From the NCBI GenBank assembly GCA_020736575.1, contig JAGPYM010000013.1, positions 930,001-994,000 on the forward strand: 64,000 nucleotides of DNA, in the 5' to 3' direction. Source of the stretch: Thelonectria olida. Its lineage: Eukaryota; Ascomycota; Sordariomycetes; Hypocreales; Nectriaceae. The notes beneath the pieces were generated by a model. It had not been told where the DNA came from, did not search any database, and saw only the letters and a list, made by a program, of their open reading frames with translations. Shown in pieces: positions 35,601 to 44,864 of this stretch (position 1 is its first letter; the number at the start of each line of letters is the position of its first letter). The position numbers and the translations under genes are program-made.

Positions 35601-36914
35601 GGTGTTGGCAGATGAAGGACAAGGGTATATAGAAAATGGTAATGTGCGTCAAGGCAGGCTGACGGTGATGATGTCAATAGCAGTGGAATCGTGGCGGTCG
35701 AAGCGACGGACACGATCCTATAACTTATACATCTACGCGCACTCCATCCAGGCCGAAAGCAGACAACCCTCCGGATCGTAGCAGGTTCGGGCCCCCCGTT
35801 AGCGGTTGACTTCGGGGGCAGGGGCTGGGCCAAAACGGCGAAAGATGCGGGCCTAGACTTCAAGTAAAAAGCCTAGACCCCCGGCGGCCCAGTATCACCA
35901 GCATCCCGAAGCCGCCGGCTTACAGAAACAGAATAGATAGACCCATCCCGCCAAGCGCCGGTCCTATCGCTCACATCCTACTCACGAGACTATTGACTCT
36001 AAGATAAGGCATCGAGACCCAGTGAAAAATTGACTTCAGCATCTTGGCGCCTTGGCATCGTTCAAAGTGCCATGCCTACGCTTTGTGTGGCTTTTCAAAG
36101 TCTATGACGTTTCACTTGGCAGTGAGACAAGAGCCTCGATTGTTCGCCGCCATTCTTAGCTATGGCTTCTTTCAGCGAGACAACAATCAATGTCCATAGT
36201 AACATTCCTAAGGCACTGGATAACTACAGTAGTATGAACAAGTTTGCATTCTTGACGAGCTTCGGGCCCTTGAATCGGTCTGGCGTGGCCCAAAGCAGGG
36301 TGCAAGTCCACTCAGCTGCAGGGTGTAAGCGCCAGATGGGGAGCTGAGAGCGACAAGTGTCCAATATTATGCCACCATGTTGCGGGGTGAAGGCATCCAC
36401 TTCAGGTTAACCTGAGCTATACACGGGCCGGGCCTTGAAGTTGGGGTCCTTGGCTTCTCCGATTACTTCGCAGCTCATGCTAGCTCGCCTGATTTGGCCG
36501 TAAGCTTTGTGAATCCTTCGAGACTATTGAAAGACTAGAGGCTGCATATGGTCCAACTCGGATGCCACGTGAAAAGGAAAGCATTCAATATTCGCAGTCA
36601 TCACATATTGCTCCCAGGATGGTAACTAATCTGGTCGACGATGAGCCTTCCATGACAGAGCTGAAGCCAAGACTTCGCCTAACGAGACCACGTCCAGATC
36701 ATCGAGAAACCCCAGGAATCGGAGGTAGGTAGGTATTGGTATAAATAGCTTATGTCAATGCCTTCGGTTCATGACCTACTCGCTGCACTGAGTCATTGAG
36801 TTTGTCTTTACTTATCTACCAAATCGATTGAAAGCTGTACATAGTAACCTGCCCATCAGCTCATCACAAGGATTTCCCCCAGGGCAGGTCACGAAGCCAT
36901 CGCCATAGACCAAA
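35601..36914. other. Intergenic region, no gene seen
   Basis: About 1.3 kb between divergent units. A TATA-like gtataaatag at about 36738-36747 preceded by a ggtaggtaggta run could serve the broken gene that follows. No supported coding sequence. Confidence 0.45.
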
Positions 36915-37595
36915 GTGAGCGTAGCAGCCGCCGATTTGGCCATCAGAGGGCGGACAGCCCACAGATCAGTGTTGGCATTTCGGCATCATCTCCGGACTCA
37001 AGCAACGAGTCCCAGTCCTCCTCTAACTCTGTTAGCGCTAGCGGAGGCTATGGCCTGTTCTCCGCATCTGGCGGATTCAGCTATTCTCAAGCCAACTCGT
37101 AAGTGACTCACCTGAAGGCCAGCAAGAATAATAGGAACTGACACCATAATATAAAGACTTCTCAGACTGCTTCCAACTGCAATGTTGACATCTCTTTTGA
37201 AGCCTTACTCGCGACCATTGACCGCACATGGCTCCATAGTGAACTCTTCGCTGATTCCGAGCTCAACGTCGGTCCCGATCGTCGCCTTGTCTCTTGGCCC
37301 CAGCACCCCTCGCGATTACATCAACAAGAAGGACCAGACTCTGCTCAAGCAGTACGTCTACTTCCTATCCTATTCCACATCCTTCATCATGGCCACCAAA
37401 GTCGAGCTGGAGTCCCGTGGTGACACTACCCACCTGGAGGAAGCGATTGAGTCGTCATCTTTTGATGCGAACTTGAAGCTTGGCTACGGACCCTTCAGCC
37501 TGGGCGCCAGCTACAAAGAAGACAAGTCGAGCGCACGGACCAAGATGGAGACTACGGCAACTGGAACTAGAATTACCCTGGAGGAAGCTGTCTGA
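36915..37595 (+). pseudogene. Frame-broken gene of an uncharacterised fungal family
   Basis: Two stretches look like real protein. Upstream of an apparent GTAAGT donor at 37099 is a Ser/Gly-rich segment (ISVGISASSPDSS, ASGGYGLFSASGGFSY). Downstream is a conserved-looking segment (NVDISFEALLATIDRTW, HSELFADSELNVGP) that continues as GPSTPRDYINKKDQTLLKQY, THLEEAIESSSFDANLKLGY and TGTRITLEEAV before TGA at 37593. The two downstream halves are in different frames. Dropping one T in the cgccttgtctct run near 37286-37292 would make them continuous. The 37099 donor also does not join the exons in the needed phase, and no ATG precedes the first segment in frame. This suggests a pseudogene, although an assembly error could explain the single-base shift. 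I do not know the function of the family. Confidence 0.5.
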
Positions 37596-37968
37596 CTCAG
37601 CCCTTCTTCCAAGGCGCGATGCGTACTTTACCGCAAGTGGTTTGTATTGGTGAAATGCGTTCGCTGAGCCGAGGATATGGTCAGCGCGAAACAGCATTGC
37701 AATTTTGAAGACGGTTTAATTCTAGCTTGGGGCTGAGACTTGCATCCTCCAAGGAAAAGCAAGCTTCACTAAATAACGCGGTAGTTAGACATGTAATGCC
37801 GGCGATTATTCTGGACGTCAGCTCGCCGTTGCCGTGGCGGGCCGGCTGTCCGTGAAACTCGGGAGCCGCGGACTCGCGAGAAGACAGGACCAAAAATAGC
37901 TCGATCCCGCGCGGCATCTCAAAAGGGCCTTTGCGCGGCTCCGACGTGCACGCGCACTGCTGTTCGCA
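37596..37968. other. Short convergent intergenic region
   Basis: These 373 bases lie between the broken gene and the 3' end of the membrane protein gene. Nothing recognisable. Confidence 0.4.
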
Positions 37969-38994
37969 TCACGTCCTTCGGAAACGGACGAGCCTCCACA
38001 TTCGCGCCGTCTCTCCCACGCGCAACCTCGCTCGACGAACAAGAAACCATTGGAGAGTCATGGCAAATACTGCCCCGTTCCAGACAAAGACAACCATCAT
38101 GCCCAAGGAAAATGCCAACGACATGGGAAGATCAACAGTGCAGAGGCCCATGACGGCGAGGTCGTCAAATCCGTCTGCCAGAGCAAAGCCCGACAAGATG
38201 AGGATGGCCTGGCAGGCAGCCATGTCCATGTAGTGCATGATTTGGAGCCATTGGATGCCACGGATAGTCCTTCGCAAGCGCACACTGAAGCGCAGTTCGA
38301 TGAAGTAGACCGAGTCGACGATGAGGGAGAACACGACGGTAACGAGGCCAATGATCTAATGACGAGGCAGTCAGCTATCTGTCTTCCATGTCTTGCAAGA
38401 ACCGACTTACTCCGTGCTCGGTTCGAAAGTGTTCAGAGGAACCCATGCCCAGAAGTCCAGTTACGAAGCCAGTCACGACCAGCGGGGTAAAAAGAAGCCA
38501 CTTCAGCCTGGTTTCCCATTTCTTCACCTTTTGCCTCTCGACCGGGCGACTGATGAGATCGCACAAGACGGTTATCGAGTCCAGCAGGAGGATGATGGGG
38601 TATATCAGGAAGAAAGCGACAGCCATGGTAAATACTACTCGAGTGTCAGTCAAGATTCGAGGGAGGCAGTGTTTCGCATACTGTGAACGCCTGACAGAGT
38701 AGTGTAAGTCGACTCGGTCAACCCATTGACCTCAAATGTATGGTTCGTAAGGTCGATTGTGAAGTTGTTGCCAGAGCTAGAGATGTTGAAGAGCCCTTGT
38801 GAGATGTTGACGCCCAAGGTTGATGGCCGCGAAACGTTTGCGCGCAGTAACGTCTCCAGCCCCTTGACTCCAGAGTAATACCAGCATGTGTCCCTCGAGT
38901 TCAGATCGTCCATTTGGTCCTTGAGGAATCGTGCGATGTAGAGGTGGCCGAAAGTCTGGGCGACCTGGCTTATGGAGTCGTTTCGATAAACCAT
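37969..38994 (-). CDS. Polytopic fungal membrane protein of unknown function
   Basis: ATG 38994 with two introns (near 38625-38676 and 38358-38409) that keep frame; about 300 residues. The N-terminal 115 residues are luminal or extracellular in character, with several N-glycosylation sequons (NVS, NIS, NFT, NHT) and a Cys in RDTCWYYSG. Five or six hydrophobic segments follow, beginning FTMAVAFFLIYPIILLL, WLLFTPLVVTGFVTGLLG, IIGLVTVVFSLIVDSVYF and AACQAILILSGFALA. The C-terminus is Arg-rich (VRRARLRVGETARMWRLVR), expected in the cytosol. I do not recognise a named family. The start could lie further upstream, as there is no clear signal peptide before the sequon-rich part. Confidence 0.6.
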
Positions 38995-39707
38995 GGCTTC
39001 ACGGGCTCTGCTTTCTCTCGATCGCGATTAGCTTGACACGGGGGGTCTCGGTCTAGACTCTCGAGGTAGACGTCCTTTCCTATTGTAATGGAATTGTTTT
39101 GTTGTTCGGCTCGCAAATATCTCCCATCGGTCGCCCTGGGTCGGTCTTGAGCTTTTCGGGCCAAGATCTCATGTGACCAAAAATAGAACAAAAAATAAGG
39201 ATTCCATCTATCCGTGTTTACACGTAATGGGCTCAACTACCGGGTGAAACAGACTGCATGATCATACGCCATTTCCGAAATGCGCGCGGCAGAGTCGGCC
39301 ACAAACCCCTAGCAACTCGCCGTCTCTCGCGGTGGCTTCGCCACAGAGTTCACGCTACGTCTCAGAGTGTAGTGCCGATTATCTCGTATTGATTCAAATG
39401 CCGCGTCTGAGCGCATGGAGTTGCGTGGCAGCCTGGCAGGCATATTTTCGGACTTTGGGCGACTTTGTAAGACTCCGTTTATCATCAATAGGGCGGCGAT
39501 TGTAAAATAGTATCAATGTCCGTATCCGCCTCTAGGCTTCAAGCAAGTAACTGAGCAAGGCACGACAATGATGCAATCGCCTCAAGCTATATAAAACTCC
39601 ATCAAAGAATGGAAGAGCGAGTCTGAGAACAATCTCGCTCATCCGTTCTGCCTTTAGCCGTTCTAGACATTCCACCGCCAAACAAGACCATCATCACTTT
39701 TGACACC
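38995..39707. promoter_or_regulatory. Divergent region between membrane protein and acyltransferase genes
   Basis: About 0.7 kb holding both promoters. A TATA-like tatataaaa occurs near 39589-39596, about 115 bases upstream of the acyltransferase ATG. No gene seen. Confidence 0.4.
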
Positions 39708-41282
39708 ATGGCTGTCACACATGCTGCCCCCAAATCAGACACCTTGTCGAGGCCAACGCCGCGTTTGCGTCGACTTGGAGACATGTAAGAATTTGCATCT
39801 CCCAGCTCAACAAGCCACCAAGTTAACTCGTCCAGTGAGCTATACCAGTCAGGTTTACATAATGTTCGACAATACTGCGGCACAGCCGTGACCTGTCGCT
39901 ACGCCCTTCCCTCGTCCCTGGTGGGCTTTGCGATGCAGAAGAAAGTCTTGCAGGTGTTCAACCACGCAGTCGCGCAGACGGTTCTGCAGTTTCCCATGCT
40001 GCAAGTTGGACTTGTGGGCGAGAGCTCGAGAAAGCCAGCCTGGGTGTATTTGCCCACGATCGACCTGGCCCAGCACATTGAATGCCATGTTCTTGCCGAT
40101 TCAGACGATTACGACGGCCAATTCCAGGTCAATCTTCAGTGCCAGCTTGACACTGAGTTTGAGCACCTAGAAACCCGGCCTGGATGGAGATTGTCGATGA
40201 TGCGTACGGAATCAGGCAACTTTGTCGATGTAATGTTTGTGTGGAATCATGCCAACTGTGATGGAATGAGTGCCAAGATATTCCACGAGGCATTGTTGCA
40301 GAGCCTCAATGGTCCAGCCAAGTCTGCTTCGCTTCTCTCCGGCTCCATGGTCATCTCTACAGCCGCGTCAGCAGACCGGTTTCCTCCACCCCAAGAAAAA
40401 CTGGCAAAGTATCCTCTCACAATGGGATATGTAGTCTCCGAAGTCTGGCACGAGTTTGGCTCCCCGTCCAACGATCGGACCAAGGCGACTTGGGCTCCCA
40501 TCCGCCGTGACCCATACAAGACACAGTACCGTGCTATTAGCATCAAGCATGATGTCCTCGCACGACTTCTCTCTGCTTGCCGCAATCGTGGAACTACTCT
40601 GACGGGTCTGTTGCACGGCATCGTGCTCGTATCCCTCGCCACCTTCCTTCCGAAAGAAACAGCTCCCGCTTTTAGCAGCGCTACAGCAATGGATCAACGG
40701 AGGTTCATGGGAGACAGTGCGAAAGATCTAAAACACTCCTGGCTCAACCCCCAGCAGAGCGTCCAAAACTGTGTATCATCCATCTATCACACCTTCAACT
40801 CCCGCTCGGTGGACAGCGTTCGAGCAGTGGCGCGGGTCAACAACTGGAAACGGCAGCCCGTCGTCGAACTTGAGGAGCATGTTTGGTCAGCAGCGAAGAC
40901 CGTACGCGAGGACATTGAACACAGGCTGGACATTGGACTGACGAACAGCGTTGTTGGTCTGATGAAGCTCATCAGAGACTGGCAGGGGTACCACAGGTCG
41001 CACGAACACAAGCCTCGTGAGCGTTCGTGGATCGTCACCAATCTTGGGGTTCTTAACGGCAAATCAAAACTCGATGCAATTGGAGACAGTTGGTCCATCG
41101 ATGAAGCCAAGTTTACGCTGAGTGCGCATGTGGCAGGTCCGTTTCTCCAGATCAGCACCATCTCCGTTCGAGGTGGCAACTTGTCGATTCATGTTTCCTG
41201 GCAAGATGCAGCTGATGGCAACGACATTGGGGAACAGGTGGTCAAGGATATAGAGGCATGGCTTGAGCATTTACGAGCATGA
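39708..41282 (+). CDS. AATase-family (PF07247-like) acyltransferase
   Basis: ATG 39708; one 51-base intron (39785-39835) joins RRLGDI to ELYQSGLHNVRQY, restoring the RRLG...E.Y motif with which alcohol acetyltransferases begin. The product is 507 residues. The catalytic HXXXD is seen as HANCDG in FVWNHANCDGMSAKIFHE (near 40245). The C-terminal domain contains TLTGLLHGIVLVSLATFL and a WIVTNLGV strand. The family transfers acyl groups from acyl-CoA to alcohols; HXXXD enzymes are frequent tailoring acyltransferases in secondary metabolism. It is 11 kb from the monooxygenase, with CAZyme and oxidase genes between, so membership of the polyketide pathway is possible but unsupported. No signal peptide is seen. 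Confidence 0.85.
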
Positions 41283-41920
41283 GGCATTGTAGGTTGCAAT
41301 ATTGGGCGACGAAATTAGACTGGGGGCATTTTCTTTTCTCAATAGACTCAATAGACGCTGCAGTAGAGTAGAGTACATGTATCAATAGTTGAGTAGGGTA
41401 ACTAATATAATAGTGATGGCCGAATTCGTGCAGTCAAGGGCCAGAATACGCTATCATGCACCTTTCTCTTCTCATATGACCTGATGTACGGATGCGGTAT
41501 TGGGCTTTCAGCCAGCCACTGGCTTATCGTGCCAAACTACCATGCCTCTTGTCTCTTTGAGGCATTGCTACTACAGCCTAGCGGAGTATAGACCGTACCG
41601 AAGTTATCAATGGTTCAGCAATTGTTCAATAGTTTGAACGTCTGGAGGTCTAGACTCTAGAGCCAAAGTCTAGAACCAAGCCCGGCGCGGCGCAGTGTCT
41701 GGCCCCACGACAGCTACCAGATCTGGCATCGTTGACTGTGCTGGTATTATAAATGCCCTCTTTTCTTTCCGTAATCCCTTGTATCGTTTGTCGGGCCCAT
41801 CCTCGTATTATCCATATCCCGCCTCGACCAGGTTTTCCCGAACAAACCTTAGCCTCATTTCCAACTTCTTGAGTCTCCTTCTTTCGCCAAATCTGGGTCA
41901 CCGACCCAACCGACGAAAAG
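41283..41920. promoter_or_regulatory. Intergenic region upstream of the orphan helical protein
   Basis: About 0.64 kb. The 200 bases before 41921 are pyrimidine-rich, as is common upstream of fungal start codons. No gene seen. Confidence 0.4.
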
Positions 41921-42721
41921 ATGAGCTTCTTTTCTGGCCTTGCCGACAAAATGGCCGCCGTCGTCGCCCAGGGTTCTGTGGGCATCGGTGCCACTACCCA
42001 GTCTGAACTGGCCTCGATGGCACAACAGATAGCGACCCAAAATTCGGCTGCGGTCCTGGCCGCTTTCGAGGATGATGATCTTTCTGAATCCTTCAGAAAG
42101 GGACAGGACGAAGTCTTTCAGAACCTAAACATCTACGACATGGCCAATGTTCAGAGCCGGGTAACCGACATTGCCAATAGCGAGCGTCAGGACAAGCCGA
42201 AGTTCGCCAAGCTTGTAGGCGCCGAGATCGCCAAGACTGCCGCTTGTACCGTGGCCATGAAGGTCGTCCAAGCCGCCTTCGCCCAGGCCGCGCAGCAGAA
42301 CCCAGCCGCCGGCAGCCAGCGCGCCGTTACTATTCTCAACGCCATCCAGGCCGAGCGAGCCAAGACGGATCCGATTGCACAGGAGTGGCAACTGTGGTTG
42401 GTTCAGCACTACGACAACCGCAGCTCGTACGGTCACCTCGAGGTCGAGGGCGTTAAGATTTTTCAGTTTGACGTTGTTCAGAGCAGCCTTAATAATGCGC
42501 CAGACTATACCGCGGAAGGTATCACTGCGGCCTTGGACGCGGCCAAGAACGCCACAAGCGGTGGTAGTATGGATGAGGTCCTCGCGCGGGAGCAGAAGTA
42601 CGTCAAGATGCTGATTGAGCTTGACTCAACCATTGGTGAACGGGAGCAAGCAATGGTACAGGATGGTCTTACGCAGCACACGGCTGATTTGGTGGCCGCA
42701 CAACAGAGTCTTAATATTTGA
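41921..42721 (+). CDS. Orphan 266-residue alpha-helical protein
   Basis: Uninterrupted frame from ATG 41921 to TGA 42719-42721. Strong third-position G/C preference, for example in 42180-42420, supports real coding. Composition is Ala/Gln-rich and helical (MAQQIATQNSAAVLAAFEDDD, then AACTVAMKVVQAAFAQAAQ and AALDAAKNATSGGS), with one beta-prone patch (YGHLEVEGVKIFQFDVV). There is no signal peptide or convincing membrane span. I do not recognise a family. A small secreted effector is unlikely given the absence of a signal sequence; an intracellular helical-bundle protein is the most that can be said. Confidence 0.7.
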   Translation: MSFFSGLADKMAAVVAQGSVGIGATTQSELASMAQQIATQNSAAVLAAFEDDDLSESFRKGQDEVFQNLNIYDMANVQSRVTDIANSERQDKPKFAKLVGAEIAKTAACTVAMKVVQAAFAQAAQQNPAAGSQRAVTILNAIQAERAKTDPIAQEWQLWLVQHYDNRSSYGHLEVEGVKIFQFDVVQSSLNNAPDYTAEGITAALDAAKNATSGGSMDEVLAREQKYVKMLIELDSTIGEREQAMVQDGLTQHTADLVAAQQSLNI

Positions 42722-43248
42722 AACTGAGCTCGGCATGAACATGATGCTTCAACTCTTCGGAGAAAATCACGCGTGAAACCATGGGTGACTGTGTTCAACT
42801 GGAAAAGAGTTTCATGTCCAAATTGAATGAACACCGCGTCTCTAAAATGCAGGCAACCATTTCATAACACACGACTCAACCCCAGGACCTTTCAAGAACA
42901 CTCCTCCGAATACTAGTCGCTTCGACACCCAGAGTGATGAATTGCACCGCACAGAAGCACAGGGTAACTTCCCGCAATGCACCTGCGATTCAATTTGCTA
43001 GAGTTCGCGGTAGCGAACGATTTCGATCCTCTGGTGTTGCTGCGAGCATAGCCCAGCCTCCCCAATCCGAGAGATATGTACGAATCTCACAGATCCATCA
43101 TTCAAGTTCGCGTATTGACGAAATTCTAGGCCTGTAGATGACATGGCAGCGTTGAAAACGTTTCCAGTAACGATAATACAGTATCGGGAACGTATTTCAA
43201 CAGCGACGAAGTCACGAAATCATTTCGGTTCGGAGGGGGAAGATAGCT
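42722..43248. other. Intergenic region, no gene seen
   Basis: About 0.5 kb between the orphan gene and the TPR remnant. Short frames only. Confidence 0.4.
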
Positions 43249-43440
43249 ACAACATCAGGATGCCACGAGGACCGGACGGTAAATCTAAAAAACCTCGGCA
43301 ACCTTTTTGGAGCGCGTTTTACTGCTACAAGCAACCTTGCCGACCTCGAAGAGGCTATTCAACTCCTCAAGCAAGCAATCGCCGGAATGTCAGACAACGA
43401 TCCTAATCGAGCGTCCCCAGCAAGCGATCTTGGCTACTGA
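43249..43440 (+). pseudogene. Remnant of a TPR-repeat protein
   Basis: One frame, open from at least 43201 and ending at TGA 43438-43440, reads NLKNLGNLFGARFTATSNLA, then DLEEAIQLLKQAIAGMSDND and PNRASPASDLGY. This is the periodic LNNLG...R...G...DLEEAI...QA...P.D.P.RA pattern of the tetratricopeptide repeats found at the C-terminus of fungal NB-ARC/NACHT and CHAT proteins. Only about one and a half repeats remain. There is no ATG or partner domain, and an AT-rich block begins 50 bases downstream. I read it as a fragment of a larger gene destroyed in place. Confidence 0.55.
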
Positions 43441-43493
43441 CTTTTTGTTCGATACACGGTACTGGGTCAGGCGGCTGATGTCGAGGAACCTCT

Positions 43494-43680
43494 TAGTATT
43501 TTTTTATTAATTATTTATAAGTTAGTTATATAAGTATAATTTTTTTTTTTTTTCCTTTCTTATTATAATTTAATTTAATATATTAAATAGAATATAGCTA
43601 TTTAGCTTTTAATATAACTTAAATATATTTATTTACTTTAAATATATTACTAGATATAATACTATGCCTTTTACTACTTA
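43494..43680. repeat. Strongly AT-rich block (RIP-like)
   Basis: About 190 bases are almost entirely A and T, with many TpA steps and a poly-T run at 43540-43553. The surroundings are near 50% GC. Such sharp AT blocks in ascomycetes usually mark repeats mutated by RIP, or relics of transposons. No terminal repeats or transposase fragment is visible. Confidence 0.6.
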
Positions 43681-44864
43681 GACCTTAACGCCCGAATCTC
43701 TCTACTAATATAAACTTAAAACAGTCTAGTTTACTATTAGAAGTCGACCAGATCGTTACATGAGAGGTTTCGAGAGACCATCGTGCTTACCGGCTTGTAT
43801 ATGGAGAGTGCGCGCCAAGGGGGCCTTTTAAAGACTAGTAAGGTTTTAAAAAATGGTTCGCTTTGGTGTACAGCCTACTTTTAGGATATTCTTGGGCCGG
43901 TCATACCACTGAGCAGCATCCAGCGATTCTCAATATTGTAACAAGAGAAGCGAGCAGACTCTCTACGCTTTGTAGTCACTGCAGGCCGTGTGAGCCTTGC
44001 ATGGCTTGCCTATGGGACGGTACATATAAAGCGCATTTAATAAACTGCTTGTTGAAATGCTGCGAGGGGGTTGTCACATACTTAGTTAACGATATAATTA
44101 TTAACACTTCATCTAGAGGTAGGGCCGTCCTGAAGCGGAGGAAGAGGGTGGAACTAGGCCTTCTTAAAAAAAAGAGTGCATTGCCATGTTCTGCGTCACG
44201 ACTGACAATGCAGGTATCACCTGAATCCAGCGCGGCTAGCGGTCCTATCCACAAGTTCATCGTCACCCAGTCGTCATAATACCAAGGATCAACCAATACG
44301 CTAGCATCAGGTCGTGCCTAGCAGCACTCAGCCCCTCCACAGGCGGAGGCGAAGTATCGTAGCCTCAGCTATGATAACTTTGGTGTAAATCGATCATACA
44401 GATGAAGTCTAATCAGCCCAGGCTGAAAAGTGCGTGCTTGTGGCTTGTCCAGGTTCTTTATAGCTAAAGGGAGCGAAAGCGACGATTCTTGTTCTCATTT
44501 CACGCGAGACAACGCGGAAAACAACAATACTCCTATGGAGATAATTGGTAGAAAGCTGGGCTGGCCATACATCGGTCCGCCTAGATGCATGGCATCTTTT
44601 ATAGTGGCGAACTTCACATGTCAAGCCACCTATAGAGTGTAAGTGGCTCAATTCTAGGAGAATCTCTGGGTTGCTAACTATAGCATACTACTGGCCCTAG
44701 CGCTGCCCATTTTAGCTTTTCCTCTTTCAGCTAGGTATAGTCAGCGCGGGCTGCATGCCATACCAGGCATATATGGCTCTAGCTCAACATATATTAAGCT
44801 TCTTACGATGTAGTAATGCCATACCGCAGAGACCTGCCTCCTGTACCGATTCCTCGGAATTCGA
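43681..44864. other. Intergenic region, probable degenerate DNA
   Basis: This 1.2 kb runs from the AT-rich block to the orphan membrane protein. Open frames at 43863-44279 (+) and 43976-44296 (-) overlap on opposite strands, and neither has a recognisable domain. Confidence 0.4.

Noticed and set aside
36162..36347. 61-residue open frame on the + strand
   Set aside because: Short, without signal peptide or cysteine pattern that would suggest a small secreted protein.
43863..44296. Open frames on both strands next to the AT-rich block
   Set aside because: They overlap on opposite strands, have no domain and no supporting splice sites.
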